Part shown: positions 28,603 through 37,334 of the stretch, one piece after another | How positions within the stretch are numbered: the first letter of the stretch is position 1 | Layout: the number at the start of each line of letters is the position of its first letter | Assembly (NCBI GenBank): GCA_034521445.1 | Contig: JAXHMM010000017.1 | Location: forward strand, 1 to 64,000 | Direction: 5' to 3' | DNA length: 64,000 nucleotides | DNA from: Balneolaceae bacterium | GTDB taxonomy: Bacteria > Bacteroidota > Rhodothermia > Balneolales > Balneolaceae | Notes under the pieces: model-generated | Databases searched by the model: none | What the model was told of the DNA's origin: nothing | Seen by the model: only the letters and a program-made list of their open reading frames with translations | Translations under genes and position numbers: made by a program

Positions 28603-30648
28603 TTAACGTTCTATTTTCAGGAAACGCGCATTGATAGCCACGATTACGGTACTGAGAGACATTAACACGGCACCGAGGGCGGGGCTCAGAATAATTCCAT
28701 AGGTATATAAAACACCTGCAGCTAGTGGTATGGCAAATGCGTTGTAGCCGGTAGCCCACCACAAGTTCTGAACCATTTTCTTGTAGGTCGCTTTGGCAAG
28801 TGCGATTAATGACGCGACATCCCTGGGATTGCTTTGGGTCAGGATGATATCACCTGTTTCTACAGCCACATCAGAACCCGCGCCAATAGCAATACCCACA
28901 TCGGCCTGCGCCAGCGCGGGGGCGTCGTTCACACCGTCACCGGTCATGGCTACTTTGAGCCCGCGCTGTTGCACTTCTTTTATTTTAGCGGCTTTTTCTT
29001 CGGGCAGGACTTCTGCAAAGAAATCATCCAATCCCAGTTCGTTGGCCACATAAGCAGCTGTTTGTTGGTTATCACCGGTAAGCATGATACACTGGATACC
29101 CATTTCGTGGAGGCTTTGAATGGCTTCTCTTGAATCTTCACGGATACTATCACCCAGGGCAATGGCTCCCTGCAATTGATCGTCAATCAGTACAAAGACC
29201 ACCGTTTTACCCTGCCCGGAAAGCTGCTCGTACTGATCTGTCGGAAGGTCAATGTTATTTTCACGCAGGTAGCCGGGGCTTACCACCTTGACCTGTTTGC
29301 CATCTACGCGCCCTTCAATACCTTTTCCCGTGATGGAGTTGAACGCTTCTACTTTCATCAACCCGTCTGTGGCTTTCACGATGCCCCGGGCAATGGGATG
29401 TTCTGAATTTTGCTCCAGAGAACCGGCCAGTTTCAGCAATTGGTCTTTATCCTCGAAGCCATTAAATGTCAGGACATCTGTTACGCCAAATTCGCCGTGG
29501 GTCAGTGTACCTGTTTTATCAAAAACAATGGCTCCGAGATTGCGGGCTTCCTCAAAAGCGGTACGGTTGCGGATAAGAAATCCATTTTGGGCAGCCAGGC
29601 TGGTAGATACGGCCACGACCAACGGAACAGCCAGTCCCAGCGCATGCGGACAGGCGATCACCATTACCGTAACGGTGCGTTCCAGGGCAAATACAAAATC
29701 TTCGGTGCTAAAGAAGGTCCATGCAAAAAAGGTGAGGGTACCGGCGCCCAAAGCAATGATTGTCAGCCAGAAAGCAGCCCGGTTGGCCAAATCCTGGGTT
29801 CGGGACTTGCTCTCCTGGGCCTGTCGCACGAGGTTGATCACCTGTGAGAGGAAGGAATCTTCTCCGGTTCGGTTTACTTCGATAGTCAGTGAGCCCTGCC
29901 CATTTAAGGATCCGCCGATTACTTCATCGCCTTGTTTTTTTGATACGGGCTTGGATTCGCCGGTCATTAAAGATTTATTGACCGAACTCTTTCCATCTAC
30001 AACCACTCCATCTGCTGGAACCTTTTCTCCGGGCTTTACCAGCACGTTATATCCCTCCATGAGCTCTTCAAGCGGGACATCTTTGGTGGACCCATCCTCT
30101 TGCAGAACGTGCGCTTCCGAAGGCATCAGCTTGGCCAGCTCTTCCAGGGCACGGGAGGCGCTCATCACCGATTTCATCTCGATGTAATGGCCGATCAACA
30201 TAATGACAACCAGGGTAGCCAGCTCCCAGAAGAAGACCTGTCCCTCCACGGCAAAGACGACCAGCGTGCTGTATACGTAGGCGGCCGTAATGGCAACACC
30301 GATAAGGGTCATCATTCCCGGCTGGCGTTCTTTAAGCTCCACGTAGAGCCCCTTCAAAAATGGCCAACCGCCATAAAAGAAGACGACACTTGAAAGCACA
30401 AACGAGATATACGTATCACCTGAAAACCGAAGGGCATCCCCCAACCCCAGGAAATCCTGGATCATGTGAGAAAGAATCAGGATAGGAATGGTCAGGGCAA
30501 TGGATATCCAAAACCGATTCAGGAAATCCTCGGCCATGTGGGCATGATGTCCGGCATGCCCGCCGGAATGTTCATGGCCCGCCTGGTCGTGTTGCCCCTG
30601 ATTGTGATGCGCGTGACCGTGTTCGTGGAGTGCTTCTCTCTGAGTCAT
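28603..30648 (-). CDS. copB: Copper-translocating P1B-type ATPase, CopB type (CPH motif)
   Basis: This inner-membrane pump uses ATP to export copper (or silver). It lacks an HMA domain and instead has a His-rich N-terminus (HEHGHAHHNQGQHDQAGHEH). The metal-site motif in the sixth helix is CPHALG, the mark of the P1B-3/CopB group. The catalytic Asp lies in VFDKTGTLTHG, with TGES, GDGVNDAPAL and an intact HP locus (NSEHPIARGI). At 681 residues it is complete. The symbol copB is shared by convention with the unrelated outer-membrane protein at 21841. It has its own operator at 30700. Confidence 0.93.
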   Translation of the reverse strand: MTQREALHEHGHAHHNQGQHDQAGHEHSGGHAGHHAHMAEDFLNRFWISIALTIPILILSHMIQDFLGLGDALRFSGDTYISFVLSSVVFFYGGWPFLKGLYVELKERQPGMMTLIGVAITAAYVYSTLVVFAVEGQVFFWELATLVVIMLIGHYIEMKSVMSASRALEELAKLMPSEAHVLQEDGSTKDVPLEELMEGYNVLVKPGEKVPADGVVVDGKSSVNKSLMTGESKPVSKKQGDEVIGGSLNGQGSLTIEVNRTGEDSFLSQVINLVRQAQESKSRTQDLANRAAFWLTIIALGAGTLTFFAWTFFSTEDFVFALERTVTVMVIACPHALGLAVPLVVAVSTSLAAQNGFLIRNRTAFEEARNLGAIVFDKTGTLTHGEFGVTDVLTFNGFEDKDQLLKLAGSLEQNSEHPIARGIVKATDGLMKVEAFNSITGKGIEGRVDGKQVKVVSPGYLRENNIDLPTDQYEQLSGQGKTVVFVLIDDQLQGAIALGDSIREDSREAIQSLHEMGIQCIMLTGDNQQTAAYVANELGLDDFFAEVLPEEKAAKIKEVQQRGLKVAMTGDGVNDAPALAQADVGIAIGAGSDVAVETGDIILTQSNPRDVASLIALAKATYKKMVQNLWWATGYNAFAIPLAAGVLYTYGIILSPALGAVLMSLSTVIVAINARFLKIER

Positions 30649-30699
30649 GACAATAACCTCATTTTATTTATTCACCACCATCATAATACGAGTAAATGG

Positions 30700-30716
30700 C
30701 TTAAATTAAGCTTAAA
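30700..30716 (-). promoter_or_regulatory. Predicted CopR operator in the copper ATPase promoter
   Basis: On the minus strand the site reads TTTAAGCTTAATTTAAG, two TTTAAG units 11 bases apart, and TATTAT follows 11 bases later. It lies 52 bases upstream of the ATPase start. Confidence 0.7.
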
Positions 30717-30839
30717 GAGATCGGGTTATGCGCGTATTATTCCGGGTTCACGGCTTTTCATGTGAGGGCAGAACGGTTCCGATGTGTCTGCGAGGGTTGC
30801 TTCCATCCGACCTCGTTCATAAACAAGGCAATACACTAT

Positions 30840-31072
30840 ATGGATATACTCAGCCTGTACGGCGAATCGGCCAAGACGGCCCTGGGATTTTTCTGGGTTG
30901 GCAATTCCTGGCCGCGTTGATGGTGTGGCTGCACAAACGCTACCTGCAGTCGCACGAGGTGAAGATGATGAAGATGGAGGGGGGAGGCTTTGTCAAGAAG
31001 ATTTCCGTGTTTTTGTTTGTCACCGTTCTTACAGGAGGGGTGCTGGTTTATGTGTATTTTTCTCTTCTTTAA
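30840..31072 (+). pseudogene. Broken small membrane gene, possibly a permease remnant
   Basis: A reading from the ATG at 30840 begins MDILSLYGESAKTALGFFW, resembling the start of UPF0718-type permeases, but stops at 30920. In the adjacent frame from about 30893 a membrane-protein end continues: FLAALMVWLHKRYLQSHEV, then FVKKISVFLFVTVLTGG and a final hydrophobic helix to 31072. A single-base shift would join them into about 77 residues, far shorter than a permease, so an internal deletion is likely. It sits at the right edge of the A+T-rich island. Identity is uncertain. Confidence 0.35.
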
Positions 31073-31093
31073 TTTCAAATAATATGGATTGAC

Positions 31094-32173
31094 ATGGAAT
31101 TGATACCGGAATGGGCCCCCAATATTCACCCGATGCTCGTGCATTTCCCCATTGCCGTGCTTCTTCTGGCGGTGGTGGCGGACCTGCTGAGTTTCTTCCT
31201 GCCGGACCGTTGGTGGGACCCCGTCAAGACCACCGTGCTGTACACCGTCGGTGCCGTCAGCGGCATCATAACCTATTATACCGGCACCCTGGCAGCCCAC
31301 AGCGTCTTCCTTCCGGCTGGCGCCCAGTCGGTGCTCACCGAGCACGCGGACTGGGCATGGTGGACCGTCTGGTTTTTCGGGCTCTATGCGCTGCTGCGCA
31401 TCGGCCTGCACGGGTATCGCAGGTTCGACGGAAAGCCTGTGCGTATTATGCTCTTTTTGCTTGCCCTCCCCGGCGTGTTCATGCTGTATGAGACGGGTGA
31501 TCACGGTGCGAAGATGGTCTTCGGTTACGGTGCCGGTACCGGCTCGCTGCTCGAGCAGGAAACGGGGCGCGAGGCCGCAACGACCGACAGTCTGACGATC
31601 GCGGGAGCATCCACGTTCACGCTCTCGGAAAACGGGGGGTGGTCCTGGGAGATCGGTCCCAATGGCGTAAGCACTCTGCTGAACCGGTTCCGATGGCTGC
31701 AGGGAGGGGCGGATGACCTGCGGCCGGCCGTGGTGAGCAACGGGGACAACCACCTCCTTCGGCTCGATCCCACGTCGTCCCCTGTATTCTTTGTCACCCG
31801 CGACTCCGTGCAGGACGTCCAGGTGGACTACTGGCTCGATTTCTCCGGGTTTGATGGGCAGATTTCGCTGGTCACCCACGTGAGGGACGCCGGAAATTAC
31901 GATTTTGTCACCCTTGACACGGACGGCACCATCTCACAGGGACGCGTAAGCGACGGCAGCAGGGAGGTATTAGCCGAAGAGTCGTATGACGCATCGGGCA
32001 TGCTTTTCATTCGGACCGTGGGCAACGGCACCCATTTCAGGGGATACATCGACCGCGAGATGGTGGTGCACGGGCACGGCGACGCTCCGGAAACGGGCAG
32101 CGTGGGCATGCGGCTGGACGGCCGGGGGACGGTCCTGTTGGACCGAATCATCGTAACAGCTCTTGACGGATAG
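31094..32173 (+). CDS. DUF2231 membrane protein with a C-terminal LamG-like domain
   Basis: The N-terminal half has the DUF2231 signature NIHPMLVHFPIAVLLLAVVAD and four hydrophobic helices to about residue 145. The exported C-terminal half (about 170-359) is beta-rich, with patterns such as VDYWLDFSGFDGQISLVTHV and GSVGMRLDGRGTVLLDRIIV, like concanavalin/LamG-fold domains. DUF2231 proteins often accompany metal or cytochrome gene clusters, with no proven role. It begins a second metal cluster with the two genes downstream. Confidence 0.75.
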   Translation: MELIPEWAPNIHPMLVHFPIAVLLLAVVADLLSFFLPDRWWDPVKTTVLYTVGAVSGIITYYTGTLAAHSVFLPAGAQSVLTEHADWAWWTVWFFGLYALLRIGLHGYRRFDGKPVRIMLFLLALPGVFMLYETGDHGAKMVFGYGAGTGSLLEQETGREAATTDSLTIAGASTFTLSENGGWSWEIGPNGVSTLLNRFRWLQGGADDLRPAVVSNGDNHLLRLDPTSSPVFFVTRDSVQDVQVDYWLDFSGFDGQISLVTHVRDAGNYDFVTLDTDGTISQGRVSDGSREVLAEESYDASGMLFIRTVGNGTHFRGYIDREMVVHGHGDAPETGSVGMRLDGRGTVLLDRIIVTALDG

Positions 32174-32213
32174 GTCCTGAAGGGCAATAGTGTCACTGCA
32201 AAAACCTGAGATC

Positions 32214-32432
32214 ATGAATTCTTCCAAGGATATTAAGTCTGTCTCTGTTATCACCTGTCCCGAATGCGGGCATACCTCACGTGAGGAAATGCCCTCCGAC
32301 AGCTGCAGGTATTTTTGGGAGTGCCCGGGCTGCGGAGAGCTGCTGAAGCCGAGGGAGGGAGACTGCTGCGTGTTCTGTTCCTTCGGCGACACCCCTTGTC
32401 CTCCCGTGCAGAAGGACGGTTCCTGCTGCTGA
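32214..32432 (+). CDS. Small Cys-rich GDCC protein
   Basis: The 72-residue product from the ATG at 32214 has two metal-binding Cys pairs (ITCPECGHTS and WECPGCGELL) and then the conserved block GDCCVFCSFGDTPCPP, ending in GSCC. Proteins with this GDCCV(F/Y)CS(F/Y)G block occur beside heavy-metal transport genes in many phyla, but their activity is unknown to me. A zinc-ribbon fold for the first part is likely. It sits between the DUF2231 gene and a P1B ATPase. Confidence 0.72.
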   Translation: MNSSKDIKSVSVITCPECGHTSREEMPSDSCRYFWECPGCGELLKPREGDCCVFCSFGDTPCPPVQKDGSCC

Positions 32433-32472
32433 ACGGTATGGCGTTGGCAGGGGATTTCCGTATTTTTATGCC

Positions 32473-34578
32473 ATGAGCAAGAAGGAGACCCATCTTACCG
32501 TCAAAGGCATGGACTGCGCCGGCTGCGCCCGGAACGTCAAGCAGGCCCTGGAGGGAATGGAAGGCGTATCGTCGGCCGACGTATACCTCTCGTCCGAGAA
32601 GGCGCGCATTGTCCATGGACCGGAACGTCCGACCCTCGACGAATTCCGGAAGGCCGTGGAGGCCATTGGCTACCGCATCCCGGGGGAGGAAGACCCGGGT
32701 GGAGAGCAGGCCCCGTCCGTGCAGGACTATGCCCGCAAATCCTTCCGGCTCTTCGGGCTGGTTTTCGGCGCCATCCTGCTCATCGCGGTGGCGGGCGAAT
32801 GGCTGGGCCTTTTTGATGCGCTGACCGCCCGGGTGCCTTTCTGGGCGGGGACCGCCGCGGTGGCCGCCATCGGCTGGCCCGTCTTTCGCCAGGTGGCCGT
32901 GGCGGCGGCCAGGGGCATGGTCACCCCCCACGCGCTCATGGCCCTGGGGGCCGTGACGGCGCTGATAGCGGGCCAGTGGGTGACGGCGGCCATTGTCGTC
33001 TTCTTCATGCGCACCGGCGACTTTATCGAGGGCTACACCACTGACAAGGCACGCGATTCGGTGCGCTCGCTTACCGAACTGGCCCCGCAGACCGCCACCC
33101 TGGTGCGCGGGGAAAGGGAAGAGGAGGTCCCCATTTCAGAGGTGAACCCCGGTGATCATATCCTGGTACGCCCGGGCGGGAGGATACCCGTGGACGGCAC
33201 GGTGCTGGAAGGTCATGCGACCGTGGATCAGTCTCCTATCACGGGAGAATCCATGCCGGTGGAAGTTACCGAGGGTACGGGGGTCTACGCGTCCACCATC
33301 GCGCAAGGCGGACGCCTGCTGCTGCGGGCCGACGCCGTTGGCAGGGACACCACCTTTGGAAAGGTCATCGCCATGGTGGAGGAGGCCGAGGCCCACAAGG
33401 GGGAGGTACAGCGATTTGCGGACCGGTTCTCGGCCTGGTATCTGCCGGTGGTGGCCGGCATCGCCCTGCTGACCTATGTCCTCAGCGGCAATGTCATGTC
33501 CACAGTGGCGGTCATGGTGGTGGCCTGCGCCTGCGCCTTCGCCCTGGCCACGCCGGTGGCCCTGCTGGCGACGGTAGGGTCCAACGCCCGTCGGGGTGTG
33601 ATGATCAAGGGAGGCAAGTACATCGAGGCCCTGGCGCGGGCGGATGTGCTGCTCATCGACAAGACCGGTACTCTCACGTTCGGCAGGCCCGAGATTTCTG
33701 AAATTGTGCCGCTCAACGGCTGCACGGAGGGTGAGTTGCTGGCCGCAGCGGCCAGCGCCGAACAGTTTTCCGAGCACCCCCTCGGCAGGGCGGTCACCGA
33801 AGCTGCAAAGCAGCGATTCCTCACCCTGAAGAAGCCCGACCGCTTCGAAGAGCTGACGGGCAACGGGGTGAAGGCGGAGATCGAAGGGCAGGCGGTGGTG
33901 GTGGGAAACGAACGGCTGGTCGATGCCGGTGCGGTGGATGCGCAGGCACGGGACAGGATAGCCGCCATGAAGAAGCGCGGCCGGACCGTCATCACCGTCC
34001 AGCGGAATGGCAAACTCATCGGACTGTTAGCGGCCGGGGACCGCGAGCGGGAGGAGGTGGGAGAGGCGCTGTCCCGGCTTGGCGCACAGGGTTTGCGCCG
34101 TGTGGAGCTGCTGACGGGCGACAACACCGAATCGGCGCGGGACCTGGCCGAAAAACTGGGCATAGATTACCGGGCGGAACTCCTGCCGGAAGAGAAGATC
34201 GAAATCGTCCGACGCTACCAGGAGGAGGGACACACGGTAGTGATGGTTGGGGACGGGGTGAACGACGCACCGGCGCTTGCGCAGGCCGATGTGGGCATCG
34301 CCATGGGCACCACGGGAACCGACGTGGCCATCGAGACCGCCGACATCACGCTCATGCGGGACGACTGGAACCTGGTGCCGGAACTGCTCCATTCGGCGCG
34401 CCGCACCATGAGGGTCATCAAGGGCAATTTCGCCTTCACCACGCTCTACAACCTGGCGGGCATCTCGCTGGCCGCCTTCGGCTTCCTGCCGCCCGTACTG
34501 GCCGCCGCGGCGCAGTCCGTCCCGGACGTGGGCATCATGCTCAACTCCTCGCGGCTGCTGCGTTCCGGCGACGAGTGA
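32473..34578 (+). CDS. Heavy-metal P1B-type ATPase with CAC in place of CPC
   Basis: An N-terminal HMA domain (GMDCAGCARN, Cys15 and Cys18) is followed by the usual helices, TGES, the phosphorylated Asp in LIDKTGTLTFG, the HP locus (SEHPLGRAV) and GDGVNDAPALAQ. At 701 residues it is complete. The sixth-helix metal site, normally CPC, reads ACACAFALATP here, so the invariant proline is alanine; the DNA is unambiguous (TGC GCC TGC). This could change metal selectivity or mark a minor subfamily. The substrate cannot be named from sequence. Confidence 0.88.
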   Translation: MSKKETHLTVKGMDCAGCARNVKQALEGMEGVSSADVYLSSEKARIVHGPERPTLDEFRKAVEAIGYRIPGEEDPGGEQAPSVQDYARKSFRLFGLVFGAILLIAVAGEWLGLFDALTARVPFWAGTAAVAAIGWPVFRQVAVAAARGMVTPHALMALGAVTALIAGQWVTAAIVVFFMRTGDFIEGYTTDKARDSVRSLTELAPQTATLVRGEREEEVPISEVNPGDHILVRPGGRIPVDGTVLEGHATVDQSPITGESMPVEVTEGTGVYASTIAQGGRLLLRADAVGRDTTFGKVIAMVEEAEAHKGEVQRFADRFSAWYLPVVAGIALLTYVLSGNVMSTVAVMVVACACAFALATPVALLATVGSNARRGVMIKGGKYIEALARADVLLIDKTGTLTFGRPEISEIVPLNGCTEGELLAAAASAEQFSEHPLGRAVTEAAKQRFLTLKKPDRFEELTGNGVKAEIEGQAVVVGNERLVDAGAVDAQARDRIAAMKKRGRTVITVQRNGKLIGLLAAGDREREEVGEALSRLGAQGLRRVELLTGDNTESARDLAEKLGIDYRAELLPEEKIEIVRRYQEEGHTVVMVGDGVNDAPALAQADVGIAMGTTGTDVAIETADITLMRDDWNLVPELLHSARRTMRVIKGNFAFTTLYNLAGISLAAFGFLPPVLAAAAQSVPDVGIMLNSSRLLRSGDE

Positions 34579-34690
34579 CGGGTCCAACGCACCGCCGCAG
34601 GGGCTTCTCGGGAATTGATTGGCGCGCCAATAACCGCTATTCTTCCGTAGTTTAAAAACAGGCCGAAACGAAGACTAGAACGCTTTTCGC

Positions 34691-36187
34691 ATGATCTATA
34701 TTCGCAACCTCGCCGAGCACGAAGACCGGGACGTGACGCTCAAGGGCTGGGTCTACAACTACCGCACCAGCAAAAACCTCTATTTTCTTGAACTGCGCGA
34801 CGGTTCGGGCATCTGCCAGTGCGTCGTTTCGAAGGAGGAGGTGGACGGGGAGACCTGGGAGGCAGCCGAATCCCTTCGCCAGGAGAGCTCCCTGGAGGTG
34901 ACCGGCACGGTGGTGGCCGACGAACGCAGCCCGGGCGGCTACGAGCTGCAGGTTTCCGGCATCAGGGTGCTGCAGGTGGCCGAAGACTATCCCATTACGC
35001 CCAAGGAGCACGGGGTGGAGTTCCTGATGGAGCACCGCCACCTCTGGCTGCGGAGCCAGCGGCAATGGGCGGCCATGCGCGTGCGCAACGAGATTATCTA
35101 CAGTATTCATACCTTTTTCCAGGAGCGGGGCTTTATCCAGATGGATGCCCCCATCTTTACCGGCAATGCCGCCGAGGGCACCACCACGCTATTCGAGACG
35201 GAGTACTTCGAAGAGAAGGCTTACCTCACCCAGTCGGGCCAGCTCTACGGGGAGGCCATGGCTATGGCACATGGACTCATCTACACCTTCGGGCCTACCT
35301 TCCGCGCCGAAAAGAGCAAGACCAGGCGCCACCTCACCGAATTCTGGATGATCGAGCCGGAAATGGCCTTCTACGACCTGGACATGAACATGGACCTGGC
35401 CGAGGAGTTCCTCCAGTTTATTGTGGGACGCGTGCTGGACCGCTGCGAAAAAGAACTTGAAGAGCTGGAGCGGGACACCGACGCCCTCCGCAAGACGGTA
35501 AACAGCGACTTCCCGCGCATCTCCTACACCGAGGCCGTAGAGACCCTCAAGAGCGAGGAGACCGCCGAAATGCTCGACCAGATGAAGGAGGACCGCCTGG
35601 CCGAGCGCGACGAGTTGGATCAGGAGCGCAAGGAGATCGAGGCTGAGAGGGGACAGGCCAAGAAATGGCGCAAGACCCAGATCGACCAGCGCATCAAGGA
35701 GATATCCGGGCGGGTGGACCAGATCGAGGAGGACCTGCGCAACATCCCCGTCTGGAAGGAGTCGGCCCTGAATTTCGAGTGGGGTTCCGACTTCGGCGGC
35801 AGCGACGAGACCATCCTTACCATGAACTACCAGACGCCCATCATCGTCCACCGCTACCCGGCCGAGGTGAAGGCCTTCTATATGAAACGAGACCCGGAAG
35901 ACGAGAAACTGGCCCTGGCGGTGGACGTGCTGGCGCCGGAAGGCTACGGGGAGATCGTCGGGGGCAGCGAGCGGGAGGACGACCTGGAGACCATTCAAAA
36001 ACGCATCGGCGAACACGGGCTCCCCGAGGAGGTCTTCGAGTGGTATCTCGACCTGCGGCGCTACGGCAGCGTGCCGCACTCCGGCTTCGGGTTGGGACTC
36101 GAGCGGACCGTGGCGTGGCTCTGTGGACTCGATCACGTGCGCGAAACCATTCCCTTCCCGCGCATGATGGGACGCCTGCACCCGTAA
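34691..36187 (+). CDS. asnS: Asparaginyl-tRNA synthetase with a coiled-coil insertion
   Basis: AsnRS charges tRNA-Asn. The N-terminal OB fold ([26 protein letters not shown]) precedes the class II core: motif 2 in [27 protein letters not shown] and motif 3 in [16 protein letters not shown]. Between them, at about residues 290-355, a charged helical stretch ([18 protein letters not shown] and [17 protein letters not shown]) has heptad character and is not part of a normal AsnRS, which explains the 498-residue length. It follows a 112-base gap after the ATPase with no clear terminator; holA follows by one base. Confidence 0.9.
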   Translation: MIYIRNLAEHEDRDVTLKGWVYNYRTSKNLYFLELRDGSGICQCVVSKEEVDGETWEAAESLRQESSLEVTGTVVADERSPGGYELQVSGIRVLQVAEDYPITPKEHGVEFLMEHRHLWLRSQRQWAAMRVRNEIIYSIHTFFQERGFIQMDAPIFTGNAAEGTTTLFETEYFEEKAYLTQSGQLYGEAMAMAHGLIYTFGPTFRAEKSKTRRHLTEFWMIEPEMAFYDLDMNMDLAEEFLQFIVGRVLDRCEKELEELERDTDALRKTVNSDFPRISYTEAVETLKSEETAEMLDQMKEDRLAERDELDQERKEIEAERGQAKKWRKTQIDQRIKEISGRVDQIEEDLRNIPVWKESALNFEWGSDFGGSDETILTMNYQTPIIVHRYPAEVKAFYMKRDPEDEKLALAVDVLAPEGYGEIVGGSEREDDLETIQKRIGEHGLPEEVFEWYLDLRRYGSVPHSGFGLGLERTVAWLCGLDHVRETIPFPRMMGRLHP

Positions 36188-36188
36188 A

Positions 36189-37253
36189 ATGGCCAAGAAA
36201 ACCAGCATAGAACATTTCGGGGAGGCCCGCAAGGAGCTGGCCTCCGGCTCCCCCAAGCCCATCTGCGTATTCTGCGGGGAGGAGGAGTTCTTCCTGGACC
36301 GCCTTCAGCAGGCCGTGGAGGAGATCATGCCCGCCGAGCACCGCGATTTCAACTTCGACCTGCTCTACGGGCGGGAGGTCACCCCCGAAAAACTACTCTC
36401 CATCATTCGCAGCTACCCCATGATGGCCGAGCGCCGCATCGTGGTGCTGCGCGATTTCCAAAGCCTGGGCGATCCTACGGCGGAGGAGAGCGACTACGGC
36501 GGATCGATCAACGACCTGCTGCCCTACGTTGAGCAGCCCAATCCCACTACGCTGCTGGTCGTTATCGACACCAAAAAGCCCTCGGGTAACACCAAAATTG
36601 GCAAGGCCCTTCAGAAGCATCAAAACACCAGCTTCTACGAGTTCAAGGAGGTGCCCGACTACCGCCTACCCGACTGGATCATGCAATGGACCCGTTCCGA
36701 GCATGGTAAGGAGATCGGTCCCGCCGCCGCCCGGATGCTGGCCCAGTACGTGGGGAGCAACCTCCAGCTGCTGTCCACAGAAATAGATAAAGTGTGTACT
36801 TTTGTAGACACTTCCGATACCATCGACGAGAGCCATATAAAAAAAGTAATCGGTCTCTATCGCGAATATTCGGTGTTTGAGCTGAAAGACGCCCTTGTTG
36901 AGCGGAACCTGGACAAAACGCTGTTCATCGCGGAACAGATGTTGCAGGTATCAAAAGCAGACACGGGAGAAGTCATTCGTACCGTGGGGTTCTTTTACAA
37001 CATGTTCTCAAACATCTGGCAGATACGCCGCCTCGCTGCCGCCGGCAACAACAAGAAGCAGGTGCAGCAGGAAATGGGTATCGGCAACAGCTGGTACTTC
37101 AACAAGCTGTGGGAGGATGCCTCCCACTTCAGGCTCGGCGAGATGCCCGGCGTGTTTGAGGCGCTTCTGGACGCGGATAGAGCCGCGAAAGGCATGTCGA
37201 CGATGGACCCTTCCACGATTCTTCTCTTGATGATCAAGCGGATCATCAACTGA
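36189..37253 (+). CDS. holA: DNA polymerase III subunit delta
   Basis: The delta subunit opens the sliding clamp in the clamp-loader complex. The 354-residue product fits the HolA family: CVFCGEEEFFLDRLQQAVEEIMP near the start, NFDLLYGREVTPEKLLSIIRSYPMMAERRIVVLRDF, then LLVVIDTKKPSG and the helical lid and collar (LSTEIDKVCTFV, SVFELKDALVERNLDKTLFI). It begins one base after asnS and so is probably cotranscribed with it. Confidence 0.9.
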   Translation: MAKKTSIEHFGEARKELASGSPKPICVFCGEEEFFLDRLQQAVEEIMPAEHRDFNFDLLYGREVTPEKLLSIIRSYPMMAERRIVVLRDFQSLGDPTAEESDYGGSINDLLPYVEQPNPTTLLVVIDTKKPSGNTKIGKALQKHQNTSFYEFKEVPDYRLPDWIMQWTRSEHGKEIGPAAARMLAQYVGSNLQLLSTEIDKVCTFVDTSDTIDESHIKKVIGLYREYSVFELKDALVERNLDKTLFIAEQMLQVSKADTGEVIRTVGFFYNMFSNIWQIRRLAAAGNNKKQVQQEMGIGNSWYFNKLWEDASHFRLGEMPGVFEALLDADRAAKGMSTMDPSTILLLMIKRIIN

Positions 37254-37334
37254 TGCTTCCGATCCCCTAAAGCCGGGTCGGACCGGCTGAGTTGGTGATG
37301 CGCCTAGCAAACGCCAACTCAATCGGGACCTATC

